64,000 nucleotides of DNA from Bimastos eiseni (GCA_959347315.1 OY365817.1:2886295-2950294); one strand, 5' to 3'; shown: positions 45,760 to 57,590, counted from the first letter of the stretch. Numbers and translations: made by a program. The notes: generated by a model from the sequence alone, not told the origin.

Positions 45760-45895
45760 CTCAATTTGATAGCTTTACATTGATCCAAAGAAAAGAACGT
45801 GTGAGTAAATTGCATGCGCTGATTATTAACTAGGGTGGGAGCAATAGAGAAGAAAAAGGTCCTAAAGGGACCGACGGTCCCGCTAGTCAGAAGTG
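45760..45895 (-). mobile_element. LINE-like 3' end repeat, copy 3
   Basis: On the - strand TTCTGACTAGCGGGACCGTC, GGTCCCTTTAGG, TTGCTCCCACCCTAGTTAAT and TTTGGATCAATG...TTGAGTTGAA match the copies at 3625 and 42990. GGGACCGTCGGTCCC forms a short stem. Confidence 0.65.
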
Positions 45896-46139
45896 TACAG
45901 TGCGGAGCGGTTTAAGAAGACAATTCAAATTGAAAACTTTACTAGTCAATTAGGAGACGATCAGTGCACACAACGACATTCGAGCGAAATTGTTAACAGA
46001 TTATATTACTATGTTCTTGTTCTTTTCATTGCTACACTCTCATTGCTACATTGTATTCTCTCTCTGTGTGTCTGTCTGTCTGTCTGTGTTTATCTGTGTG
46101 TGTCTATCTGTCTCTATGTCTGTCTATCTCGGTCAATTG

Positions 46140-46340
46140 CCTAGTACGCCTGCGATAGAGACGTCAGCCGGTGTTTTCTGTGGTTGCTATTGCGGAGACA
46201 AGAGAGGGTATTGTTCCCTAAACGCTCACATTAATTTATGGCCGGGCACCATGAATAATTCGCCGCCAGGAAAGGCCAACTCGCTACGCCAGCCACCACC
46301 AACACTGCCAACATGGCAACGGCATTAGCCAACCCAGACT
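46140..46340. promoter_or_regulatory. Candidate conserved non-coding element
   Basis: Unique, GC-balanced sequence holds TGTGGTT (Runx-like), ATTGTTCCC (Sox-like) and TTAATTTATGG (homeodomain-like) within 70 bases. No frame crosses it with a domain. This is motif reading only. Confidence 0.25.
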
Positions 46341-46499
46341 ACGGCACGGACCAGCACATAACGCCTACACGCAGATGCCCCGGCAGTGCACTGGGTGCAG
46401 TAAGATTCATGGCAATTTTTGAAGATTCCTGCTGCATTTCATTCGCGCTCTCTTGTTGATGTTCGTTCATTTTCCTGTTCGTTGCGCGATATCTAAATC

Positions 46500-47520
46500 G
46501 CGTGCGGATTCGGTACGACGTTACGTGCTGTGGTTGCTGAAATCTTACCGCAACCGGTGCGCCTAGTTCGCTATCGGCGCCGCGGCCCTGCCGCCGCGTT
46601 GACCGGTGGTCAGTTTGCAAGTGAACGGACGAACGGACGCGGCTGACCACCGAGCAGGGACGCCTGGAGCTATACGAGACGATACCAGGGTCGGTTGGGG
46701 TTGTTGCTGGGATTTACACACACCCGAGTAACCCTACCCAGCCCCGCTCTGGCGTCTCAACCCTCGTGACATCGGATGAAAGAGGGATGTAGTCTTGTTC
46801 GGCATTCTAGTGCCACGATGAATAGGTCTCCCTGGTTGCTGCCGACGTTACTGATGCGGCGCAGGCAGAGATGCCACTGAGGATACGGAGGCGGGCGTTT
46901 GAGCGAGATGCCTTGGCGGTCAATAGAGCCAGCGCGCATGGATTACAATTCGTTTTGACAACGGTGGCAACGATAGGACAACCGTTGTACGCCGTGCAAC
47001 AAAAGTGGTTATTGAAGATCGGCAGGTTGCTGCACAATTTGGGCAACCGTGGTCCAATGTATGAACAACTATTAGGCAAGCGCTGCACATCGAAACAATG
47101 GTTGCTAGCGCAGTTGTGCAACAGTTGTACAGGAAGACATCGGTTCACGAAACGATGATGCAACCGTTGCCCAGATGAGTCATTTCCGGATTCAAATAGG
47201 AAGTAGACGGTCCTAATGAGACAACCGTTGCATAAAACAGGCTCCTAGCGGATTACTCATCGGCAACCGCAGCAACAGCGTTGCTCTGGTTGTTGTCTTA
47301 CGTTGTCATCATCATCACCGTCATCACATGCGCTGTTGTCTATGAAAGGGACAACGGACAACCGTCGCAGACAACAGCCTTCCCCAGTCGATGGAATGAG
47401 GACATCCATTCGGGCGCAGCTACAAGGGCTTCTGCTGACTGTACACGTCACAGCCCTCGTTTGGGGTAAGCAACATTGTGGCTATAACCTGCAAGGAGTA
47501 AAAGCGTTTGGGTTCGAGGG
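46500..47520. other. GC-richer island with clustered CAACCGTTG words
   Basis: CAACCGT or CAACCGC occurs at 46979, 47044, 47161, 47222, 47264 and 47359, with many related GGCAAC, CAACAGTTG and GGTTGTTG words between. CAACGG is the MYB core. The segment may be a decayed tandem repeat or a dense binding region. No gene recognised. Confidence 0.4.
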
Positions 47521-48169
47521 GTCTCCGTAAGGCCGCCGATAGAGATGCCTTCCCTTCCTTCCTTCAGAGTGCTTGCAGAAATTCTGGCCTTCGAGGCAGG
47601 GTAATTACTGGCCCTCTAAACGATCTCTAGGCTCAATGAGAAAATTGAGTACCGGTTCATAAATTTTTGCCTGGTCCCTGGGCATGTGCCCCTCTCCCCT
47701 CTGACGCCATCCATAGTCAGTCAGAATAAGATAATATGTCTCAATTTCTCCACTTGCAATGGTTGTCCTTATCTCCAATGTGTGCATTGCAGTTGGAAAG
47801 GACCCGGCGGTCATAGGCAACCGGATAGGGCAGCACAGAGAGTGGGACTAAGAGGCAAACCGAAGGAGAGACAAGGAGAGAGATGGGATATACACAAGGA
47901 GGGCATCATGAATCATTAGGCAAAACGCAATTTGTTATTCTGCATGTAGTTTTGGGAAATTTTATGAGTAAAATTTAGTAAATAAAATTTTGAAGTTTCA
48001 TATTTACTGTGCAGAAGAAATTGAGGCTCTGAGCAACTGTTAGGAAATTTTATTCGATAAATGGTCGAAGTAAACTTAGAATCGACATTTCAAAATATTT
48101 GAAGATGCAGTGCGTTTTTCCTTCCACTTCAACATCATGTTATTTGTTTATAAGTGGTAATAAGTGTGA

Positions 48170-48240
48170 ATAGGCTGGTTCCCGCTACTTCGATTTCGTG
48201 GTCGCTGTAGAAATGTTGAGATTACGATTACGATAATAGC
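48170..48240 (+). repeat. Short dispersed repeat (GGTTCCCG...CTGTAGAAA family), copy 1
   Basis: GGCTGGTTCCCGCTACTTCG, GTCGCTGTAGAAATGTTG and GATTACGATTACG match the reverse complement of 61630-61706. Confidence 0.65.
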
Positions 48241-49400
48241 ATTTTTTCACTTTATCGCCTATGCCAAATTTGCGAAATCTTGTCGTCATAATATTGTAGC
48301 ACTTTAATTCCTGATCTGGGTTTTCACGATGCTCATTTGTGCAATTTTTCATGTCTCGGATACAGTCTTTCTTGTAAGTTTCTCATGTTGTCTCTGGTCC
48401 GCAGTTCTTCCTTAGACTCCTCATAGACAAAGGACAACTCTTACTCCAACCATAAATTAATTGAAACGAACTGAAGTTATTATCCCTCATGCGTTCTGTC
48501 TGTCTCTCAGAGCAAAGATGTTACGGTGTGAGATGTCTCTCCCTTTCCTTGGTTTATCCTATGATGAGCTTTCTTTAGCATCGTTTTGATGGTCCAATTG
48601 AATCGCTCCACTATGACCATGATAATAATAATTACAATGGGTTCCAGTTGAAAATCTTTGTTCGACGCTATTGTCTTCGTGATTGTTGCTTTCGATGACC
48701 ATTCATCTGTCTGTCTGTCTGTCTGTCTCTCTTTCACTGCCTCTCTGTCTGTCTGTCTCTCTGTCCCAATGCTGTAACTGACCTGCCATGGTCTCAGTTG
48801 CTGCTGCAGCCAACTGCTGAGACATCTCCGATGAACAGCGTTCCGTTCTTCCGTTTCGACTTCTTCTAATCCTTCTTCTTCTATTTCTTTGTCATCGCCA
48901 TCTTCGTTTTCTTCCTTCCTCTCGTTATCTGCTTCTTTTTCCTCTTCTTCTAGCGTTTCTTGTTCCTGCTTTTCTTTTTTCCCTCTTCCTCATCTTTGTG
49001 TTCTTCCTCTTCCTGTTTTTCTTCTTCTTTCTTTCTTCGTCTTCTTCTTCTCCCACTTCTTTGTCCATCTACTCGTTTTCCTTCTGACCACATGATCTCC
49101 TCCCAATGATCTTCTCTCTCCCATCTCTAATCAGCCACATCAACTCCTTCTCTGACTGAGGCAATGGTAGATAGGTTGGCTGACCAACCAACCTCAACGA
49201 CGTCACTAGCGAGCTCCAGGCCTAATGTTGTCATGAAACCGGTGATGGCTTTGTTAAACAGACAGATAGGCAGACAGGCTGACAAACAAGCAAACAGAGA
49301 CAGAGACAGCCAGATAGACGAATAGGGTCGTGGTGCGATCTGATAAGAAAACTGATAGCCTCATTTCTGAGGCAAGGAATCTAGTCCGTGAGATTAGGGA
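48241..49400. other. Intergenic sequence with pyrimidine-rich part, no gene recognised
   Basis: GTCT tetranucleotides occur at 48705-48765. From 48840 to 49090 there are CTT/TCT runs whose frames are artefacts. Confidence 0.5.
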
Positions 49401-49404
49401 GGAA

Positions 49405-50052
49405 TGCGATGGATGCATGGTTGGATGGATGGATGGATAGTTGGATAGATGAATGGATGGTTGGCTGGATAGTTGGTTGGATGGATGGTTAAATGGATGG
49501 ATGGTTGGTTGGATAGTTGGATGGTTAAATGGATGGATGGTTGGTTAGATGGATGGGTTGTATAGTTGCATGGATGGATGGATGGATGGATAGATGGATG
49601 GTTGGATGGATGGATGGCTGGTTGGTCGTAGTTGGATGGATGGATGGTTGGATGGATGAACGGATGGTTGGTTGGATAGTTGGATGGATGGATGGTTAAA
49701 TGGATGGTTGGTTGGATGGTTGGTCGGATAGTTGGATGGATGTATGGATGGATGGTTGTATAGTTGGATGGATGGATGATTGGATAGATGAATGGATGGT
49801 TGGCTGGATAGTTGGATAGTTGGATGGTTGGATGAATGGATGGATGGTTGGTCGGATAGTTGGATAGATGGTTGGATAGATGGTTGGATCGTTGGTTGGA
49901 TGGATGGATGGATGGATGGTTGGTCGGATAGTTGAATGAATGGATGGATGGTTGGATAGGTGGTTGGATGGATGGTTGGTTGGATGGATGGTTGGTTGGA
50001 TGGATGGATGGATGGATGAATGGATGGATGGATGGATGAATGGATGGAATAA
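49405..50052. repeat. (GGAT)n/(GGTT)n tetranucleotide repeat, about 640 bp
   Basis: GGAT units mix with GGTT, AGTT, AAAT and GAAT. The 202-codon - strand frame (IHPS/IQPS repeats) is an artefact. Confidence 0.95.
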
Positions 50053-50329
50053 TGGATAAGCGGTGATGATTCTTCCTTTGCTATTCCAAGGAGTTCAAAT
50101 GAGTCTACTTGCGTGGGGATTACATTATTGTTCGAGGGTCGAATTAGGAGCATTTTGACTATTATATGAGCAATTCTGGTGGAGTAGTTATTAAATTAAT
50201 GACCATATTTTGATTGGGTCTGTTGGGGAATTTCCGTTGACTATTAGAGATTTTATGTCGCTGTCAACAATTCCAATTAAAACTCTCAGAAGTTTCAAAT
50301 TGTTTTGATGTTGTTGCTTTTTTTGACAG

Positions 50330-51095
50330 CAGCACGTGACGTTTTGGCGCAACCGTTTTGGAGCAGGACGTTTTGGCGCATATCTCTGATACAAAAATAT
50401 TGCATATTTCATATTGTATAATTATATTACATAAATATATTATAAGGTAATCAACCACTTTAGTGTCGTAAATTATTCCTCATAGCAATTCAGGTTAAAC
50501 CTCGGGAGCGTAGGTAATATAAGAGGGGTCGGTGAAAATAATCATTTTTAGCTTGAAGCTGGATCAATGAAAAGTATGCTGTTCAACTGGGTGCTGGAGT
50601 AATGAAAAGAATTATGCTTACATTGAAGCTGGATTGATGAAAAGGACCATCCTTAAATGGGCACTGGATTGATGAAAATAATCATGCTTAAATGGAAGCT
50701 CGATTGATGAGAAGAGTCATGCTAAAACGGAAGATGGATTGATGAAAATAATCATGTTTAAATGGAAGCTGGATTGATGAAGATAATCATGCTTAAATGT
50801 ACATTGGACTAGATTGATGAAAAGAATCATGCCTAAATGAAATCTGAATTGATGAAAACTATTCCCATTTAATTGGAAGCGGGATTGATGAAAAGATTGT
50901 GATTAAAAGGGTTCCACGTCCAAACCTTTCTCATATTCATCCCGCTTCTACTTAAGCATGATTCTTTTCATCATTCCAGTTCCCATAGTTTACCATAATT
51001 ATTTTCATCGATATGGCTTCATATTACATTATATATTGTATCAGATATCTGTGCCAAGACGTCCTGAGCCAAAACGTCCTGCTCCGATTTTACAG
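50330..51095. mobile_element. Inverted (foldback-like) structure with 35-bp minisatellite core
   Basis: The left arm (GGAGCAGGACGTTTTGGCG, then ATATCTCTGATAC, 50358-50396) is repeated in reverse at the right (GTATCAGATATCTG...AAAACGTCCTGCTCC, about 51038-51086). Between the arms, units of GAAGCTGGATTGATGAAA and AATCATGCTTAAATG run forward from about 50540 to 50910 and in reverse from about 50930 to 51015. The whole may be a foldback transposon or an inverted duplication. Confidence 0.65.
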
Positions 51096-51119
51096 AATTC
51101 TGTTGCAAGAAATTTTATT

Positions 51120-51345
51120 TCCGTGTGTTACCGTTTATTTAAACTTGGTTCCATAGCAGATAAATTCAGGGTCATTCTGTTCGTTGAGGGTTTTGATAAA
51201 TTTCATATATAATTTCGATTTCTTTTTACAGGATTTACGTAAGCCCTGGATCATCCAAGGTTTCTTGGGGATTCCGTCTACTGCGTATGTTAAGACAAAT
51301 TTGGAAAGATTCGTTACAAGTTTTTTGTATTCATGAAGAAAAATG
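51120..51345 (-). mobile_element. LINE ORF2 fragment
   Basis: On the - strand AVDGIPKKPWMIQGLRKSCK, then KKSKLYMKFIKT and EFICYGTKFK resemble the linker between endonuclease and reverse transcriptase of Jockey/CR1-type LINEs (KPWIT..L..SI..K.KLY.K). The foldback structure cuts it off at the left. A further piece may continue beyond it near 50300. Confidence 0.5.
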
Positions 51346-52300
51346 CGTCCGTGTTATTGGATGTGGATTTCCATCACTGGGGACCAATTAATTTTATAAA
51401 TGGAGTATGGGAATGCAGATGCACACTCGTGTGTGGTCTTCCTGCTATGAGACTGTGCTGATGGTTATTCGGCCGTTTAGCTATTAGTCGAACTCCTCTA
51501 AATGGTTCATAGGAAGCTGATCTGATACATAATTATGTCGTTACGTTTGAAGTTTCGACAGTTTTGTTTGTTCCTTGCATTTGTGGAGGTTTGCAAAGTT
51601 ATTATAATGGCTATTTCAATAATTATTTATAGCTATTAGCAGGTGATAATAGTTATCATACGATTGTGCAATCCCACCGTTCATAAGCATCAACTTTCAT
51701 ACTGAAAGCCACTTACCAGAAATTGTAATAATTTGTTTCCTATTTTAAGCATGTTGATCTCATTAGAAAAATCGTCAAAGCTTTTTTGGCAATGTGGTCT
51801 GTTTAATTCCCCATAATTGTTGATCCTACTTTGTTGGCTATTTATACAAAGCGTCCATCAAAAAGAAGTAAAGGGAGACTCTCCATCCAAATTCTATAAG
51901 ACCTCAAAAGAGACACATTGCCCTTAATTAATAGCCCGATTCTAACTCCTCTGCCCCACTTTGTCATCTTAAAACTGAAATTATGGTACATGCGATTAAA
52001 TTTGCACAGAACAACCGATGTCACGGATCCCAGATCATAGGCAGCGGTGATAGCACAAAGAACTATATGTTATATTATATATAATATATATTGCGCGTAA
52101 ATGTATATAATGTTGGTAACTATGACAGTATGTGTGTTATAATATATCGTGAGTTCAACCGGGACGCTGGCGTTGTGTGCTTAATGGCTCTGAACGGCGC
52201 CCCATAGTATTCTTTTATTTACAACGCATGGCTATGGAACGCCATTTATCTGTCGCTGTGGCAGGTGCCTGTGTGTGGAACACTGCGCACTGAGGAATGG
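51346..52300. other. Intergenic sequence, nothing recognised
   Basis: AT-rich, with a short palindromic TATATAATATATAT near 52075. No coding signature. Confidence 0.4.
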
Positions 52301-52888
52301 CGAACGTACCAATGAGGAGGAGGTATGGGAGGAATTTGAGGAAGATGCATGCATGGGAGGAAAAAGAGGAGGAAGTAGAGAGGAGGAAGAGAAGTAAAGG
52401 ATGTATGGAAGGAAGAGGAGATAGAAGGAGGAAGTAAGGAGGAATGGAAGGAGGTACGGAAGGAAGAGGAGATAAAAGTATGGGGGAGTTGGGGTACTGT
52501 CATACTGGCCCCTCTTGGCCCCTCTGTAGGGCCGCCACTGTGGAAGAGGAGGATAAGCTTAAAAGGAGACGTGTGAGGATGAATTTGGAATTGAATGGAT
52601 GCGGATGAAGGGAGTTGGCCTTTGAATCAGGGAGTTGGCCTTTGAATCGAAGTCCTTCACGTCTCTGTCTCGTTTGTTGGCCGGAAGGAACTTCCGCTGC
52701 AGCATTGTGGCGACGTATTTGCAACGCCCGACGTCATTTCTAGTCGAAATGCCGAGGGGAGGGAGGCAGATGGTATTTGGAAGTGGTCGATTGGGGAGGG
52801 AGTGGAGATGTTTCCTGTCACTGAGCGTCTCTCGGTATGCCATTGATATCTCTCTGTCGTTACGTGTCTCGATGCCGTATATGTGACC

Positions 52889-53066
52889 CGACACAATAGC
52901 CTTAGACAAAACAGTCCCAGACAAAACAGTCCCAGACAAAACAGCCCCAGACAAAACATCCCCAGACACAATAGCCTCAGACAAAATGGCCTCAGACACA
53001 ATAGCCCCTGACAAAATAACCCGGAAAAAATGACCCCAGAAAAAATAGCTCCAGAAGAGATAGACA
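52889..53066. repeat. 15-bp repeat array reading as pentapeptide repeats
   Basis: About 11 units of AGACAAAACAGTCCC-type sequence, with later units changed to AGAAAAAATGACCCC. The unit is a multiple of three, so on the - strand it reads as LSGTV, LSGAV, LSEAI and so on. No gene context supports translation. The left edge starts just after 52885. Confidence 0.85.
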
Positions 53067-53239
53067 AAATATTTTAATATTTACGAAAACTAAGTTAAAA
53101 ATGACATCACTTGCCATATTAAACTACATGTAACTATACGGTTCAATGTTGTATATACATGTATGTGTGTATGCATGTGTGTATAAAATATGTTGCTTGA
53201 TTCATATATCTATTCCATCCTTACTTGCCTCTTCTATGT

Positions 53240-53351
53240 TTCTATTGCTTGGGTTATTATACTAGATGCCTTCTGTTTGTATGTGTAGGAATACTTCTAA
53301 TTGTCTTGCTCTCTTCAGTTACTGCCAGCTGTATAAGCAGCCAGCAAGGGG
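53240..53351 (+). repeat. Dispersed repeat family E, left part of the split copy
   Basis: Matches the start of 20715-21200 (CTTGCTCTCTTCAGTTACTG and CCAGCAAGGGGTA). It is interrupted by the hAT element at 53352 and resumes at 54327. Confidence 0.65.
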
Positions 53352-54326
53352 TAGAGATGGGCAAATTACAGGCTGGCTTGTAATTGAATTACTGCTGAAA
53401 ATGTAATTAAATTGCACATTACAAATTACTTTGTAGTTTTGCTGGAAATTATTAATTATAAATAACGTATTGCTGTGTCAGTGTAATTTGTAATTCATAA
53501 TTCAATATCATTATTGCCAGTAAATTAATTTGCAATTTCAAAAAACAAATTACTTTACGTCGCTTGATAAATAAAAAGCCGTCTCTAAGTTTACCTAACT
53601 AGTTCAATTCATAGTTTACAAAGACTAACAGAAGAATAAAAATACATGTGGTTGACTGTTCACTTTTAGCTTATGCATCGAATATACCGAACAGAAACTT
53701 TTGCTTACATTTGAAATGTAGACATTTTTCGGTAGATCTATTTTGTACACTATTCGTATTTGTATTGGTTTTCGGCCGAATAGTTGATCCAATTATTCGT
53801 ATTAGGCCGAATAGTGAATATCCCCTATTCAGTTAAGCCTAAATGTAAACAACTGATTTTATGCTTGCTTGCATAATATTTGAGTGACATTATTTAAAAG
53901 AGTTGAATTTAAATATATTAAACCGATTATTGGCTTTATTGCAGAGTGATGCAACAATTATTTCCAGTATATCCGAGAGACGACGTCTGTCAGGTCTTAC
54001 AATCATGTCAGCAAAATTAAAGAGTCTCTCTAGAGGTGCAGAAGGAGGCAGGGCAGCATTAAATTGTAAATGGGTAATAGTAATACTAGAAAATACATCA
54101 GAGGTAGACGATCTTTTATCCAAATAATTGTTTCATTAACGAATTTCATTTATCAAGTGACGTAAAGTAATTTGTTTTCTGAAACTACAAATTACAGGCA
54201 ACAATGAAACTGAACTACGAATGACAAATTAAATTGAGTTGGGGCAACATATTACAAATTAACAATTTCAATTGTAATTCATATTACATAATTTCAATTA
54301 CTCAATTAAATTGCTGCCCATCTCTG
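53352..54326. mobile_element. hAT element, 975 bp, inserted in repeat family E
   Basis: The ends are TAGAGATGGGCA at the left and TGCCCATCTCTG at the right. The first base is changed from the expected C. The target duplication is too worn to prove. The sides are rich in TTACAATTGAATTA words. The inside keeps a transposase remnant on the - strand. Confidence 0.75.
53893..54123 (-). pseudogene. hAT transposase C-terminal (dimerisation) remnant
   Basis: The frame contains LQFNAALPPSAPLERLFNFA, then PDRRRLSD, matching the family pattern LP.SA..ERLFS.AG.....RR.RLS of the hAT C-terminal dimerisation domain. The domain normally ends a transposase of about 600 residues. Here only about 60 residues remain, in an element under 1 kb, so it is dead. 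The strand shows that the element's coding direction is right to left. Confidence 0.75.
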
Positions 54327-54720
54327 AGAAGTGATAACTGGTGTGTCTTTAATGGGCGTTTCCTATTCCCCCTTTAATAGGAGGAACACATTTTTCCAAG
54401 GGAAGTTCTGACACACCTTTAGTATAAGGTTACTGTTCGTGTTCAGTCTGTTCCTGACTAGTTAATCGTGCATCTCAGACACTTGATTTGGGGTTTTTAT
54501 ATCGTTAAGGTTTATCATATAGTTTAAATGACTATTAGCCCTCGTGGGTTCCGTGTCTTAAATAACAACCGAGAGTCTCGGTTTGTCTGCGTAGGCCCTA
54601 TCTATCGTTAGCTTTGTTGCGAGTATACAGTCTTGTGTCCTGATGTCGACTGATTCGCTGGTGAAGGCTATGTTTTAATTTGAGTTCGAAGATTAATTAT
54701 TTTTATCAAAAATCTTTGAG
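54327..54720 (+). repeat. Dispersed repeat family E, right part of the split copy
   Basis: CACACCTTTAGTATAAGGTT, TGTTCGTGTTCAGTCTGTTC and GATTCGCTGGTGAAGGCTA match 20860-21170. Confidence 0.65.
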
Positions 54721-55640
54721 ACTTTAATTTCTCACAGGTATCGCTTCTAACAATCTTACGCACCTCACTATGGCGCTAAATTGATTAAGATGACGAGACC
54801 AACACACAGACAGTTAGACAGACATAGGCCTACATACAAACACATAGGCCGACAGAACTGACTAACTGGTGGGCAGAAACGGCGACTGGATTTAAGGAGC
54901 AGCAAGGACAACCAGCGAATAATAATGACCGCCTTAGGGCATCTAGAACAGAAATTCCTACTTCGTTCTACCAATAAACAATTTCTTCCCTTCCCGACGT
55001 TTGCATAAGTGCTAGACTGTTCAGCCATAGAAGAAGAAAAAACACCGCGTTCCTACGTTCATCATTAGCGGTGAAAGGGTTCTTGCGCATAGGAAGGTTG
55101 GACTCTAAGTCTTCACTCTATACAAGATACATCATATGATCATACAACCTACAGGGATTCACCTGAGCAGTACCACCATTCAAATAGTGTGCGATATAAA
55201 TACTACTATTATTGCTATTTACTCTTCTTCTTCTTATTATTATTATTCTGCTGATATACTACTACTGATCCCACTGTTACGATCACTTCTAATACTACTC
55301 ATAATAATTTACTAATTCAAACTCACTTGTGTAAGCCGTCAGATTACAGGATATAATTGTTTCGGATGATAACACAGTTTGAAGGGGTCGAATTTGGCTG
55401 TATGTCTGCCACAGGTTTCTATTTTTATGGAGTGGAAGGCCGTGTATGCAGTCACCATCAGATTGTGATGGCAGCTATTTGGGGGCCAACGGTTCGAATG
55501 ACTTATCTCCATTGTCCTCCGTCATTTATCAATAAAAGTACATTGCTTCCCTTAGTGTTGGTCCAAGTGATGTTATGTCCTCGCCTATTGTTATCTATCC
55601 ATTTTAGTTCGCCTTTGTTTCCTTTTCCTTCGAATCGTCC
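54721..55640. other. Intergenic sequence, no gene recognised
   Basis: Short frames only, including 55357-55659, which shows no family feature. Confidence 0.4.
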
Positions 55641-55648
55641 GTGTAGTT

Positions 55649-56618
55649 CAGTGGCGTGACGGGGGGGGGAGGGCGAGAGGGCGAACTGCCACAGCGGGAC
55701 GTCATTTTCGGTAGAAAATATATAAAATTGTTGCAAAAGTTGCATTCTTCAAAATAATTGTTGCTTGTGTTTAATCCTGGCAGAATGCATTTTAGCTTTT
55801 TCTCGACTTAAAACTAAAATATATGATATACTGAAGTACTATCGAAATGATCGAATGGCACCTAGTGTTTATAGACAACAGCGCAGTCTTCAGGCAATTT
55901 AAATTGGCGCCCTAAGCAGTCATCTATGTAAGAGCGCCCCACCTCCGTTGCATAAGCAGTAAGATGTGAAAAAATATGGGGTCAGGCACACACTGCACGG
56001 GGCACACAAAAGACTAGTAACTGGTAACTTATCATACGGTACGGTTTCATACTTTCATTCCCACCAAACTAAGATATTAAACAGCATGGATATAGGCTCC
56101 TGCTTCCTGGATACTTCCTCTACTAAACGCAGCCAATTTAAATGGTATTATTTAGGACTTTCTTTTCAATATGTAGAGAGAAAGAATAATTTTTTTACTG
56201 TTTTAGTTTTATTTTATGTGAACTTCATAATTTTTTTTCTAGGCTGCAAGACGTTTGGTAACTTTATTTTGAGACTTGCTTTTTTGTTTGCTGCATAAAT
56301 GGTTTATTTCTTAATTAATACCATCTTATTCTAATTTCTTTATTTTTACATAAAATAATAACGAATTTTAATTACTCAAACAGTTTTAATGTTGACATTG
56401 CATGATGATGCTGTTAGTAACTGTATAATGAATTGAACACTGAATAACATAATCATAATGTATAATGAAAACGCTTAAAACAGGCGTCTTGTGCCTATCT
56501 CCCCTTGTGCGTATCCCGGGATATGCACAAAAATAAAAAATAAGGCAATGGAAATAAAAGACTGAGGCGGCATTTTGTACCTTCGCCCTAGGCAGCACTT
56601 TGTCTCGCTACGCCACTG
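55649..56618. mobile_element. hAT element, 970 bp, second copy of the CAGTGGCGTAGC family
   Basis: The ends are CAGTGGCGTGACGGGG at the left and CTCGCTACGCCACTG at the right. The flanks GTGTAGTT (55641-55648) and ATGTAGTG (56619-56626) are a worn 8-bp duplication, 6 of 8 alike. The internal sequence is the reverse complement of parts of 21918-23427, for example AACACTGAATAACATAATCA and AAAACAGGCGTC. No transposase frame is visible. Confidence 0.87.
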
Positions 56619-56629
56619 ATGTAGTGCAT

Positions 56630-57590
56630 TTTGTTGGATTCGGTCAACTGGCATTCTCTCTCTACATGCCTAAACCATTGGAGTCTTTGAGGATGGACTT
56701 TGTCTATAGCAGATTTGTTTCATCACTAATCAACGACATCTTTTTAAGGTCTTAGTACAATTTATCAGTCTCATCGTTCTTGCTGTATCACCTGAATACG
56801 AAGCTCACCAAAAAGAATCACATGTTTTGCTTATAGTTAATTACAATTCGAGCTAATTACACGCACAAAACAGATTGTATGCTGACAAATTCTCCCTAGG
56901 CTTTCAGGTTTAATGACCGTCTTAATCGTAATCGTAATCTCCGAACTTGTAAAGCGCCACTTGAAAGCCAAGCCCAGGACAGGTGCAAAATGCAGGAAGG
57001 CAGAAGGCGGAGCTCTAGGGGTGTCCATTCTAGATGGTTGGTCCCACGACCGAGAAAGCCCGATGCTGCATTATGGAAGGGAGTGCAAAATGGACGATCA
57101 GGTCGCCATGAACTGCAGAGCGTAATGGTCGTCGACCACTACTGGCAATGATAGGGCGACATAGTCCGAGTTACGGTATTCACGAGAGATGCATCGAATC
57201 AGAGGGTAGTCCGTGTTAGGTCAGAGTTCGGTTTCCATAGGGTCAGAGGAGGGAAAGTAGCCGTTAAGGTGAGTGTCACTTTGGTCGATGATTGGAAGGT
57301 GGACGATCAGGTAAGTCTGGATATCCGGCGTTGGTTAGGCTATACTTAAGTTTGGAATGAAAAGCCAGTGGTATTAAAGAGGCAATGGATAGAGGAGCCT
57401 GAGACAGATGAAGTTGGATGACAGGCAGTGATGATGGAAGAAACTAAAAAAGTAATCTGCTGTGGCATCCTTTCTTGTACTTTCCATCACCTCTGATCTG
57501 CCTCAGTTTCAGGGTCTGCAACATCGAAGTCGCCAGTTCCAGACTTGGCACCATCCTCTTCATCTTCATCTTCATCGCCCTCATCATCAG
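56630..57590. other. Sequence upstream of NETO exons, short repeat motifs only
   Basis: CGTAATCGTAATCTCCGAAC (56928) recalls motifs at 26640, 37945 and 48212. The exon carrying the NETO start codon and signal peptide is not identified and may be here or further left. Confidence 0.4.

Noticed and set aside
49545..50153. 202-codon Ser/Pro/Gln-rich frame
   Set aside because: It follows the GGAT tetranucleotide repeat only.
57017..57130. Possible NETO N-terminal exon
   Set aside because: The frame at 56913-57125 lacks a signal peptide or CUB pattern and overlaps a dispersed short repeat.
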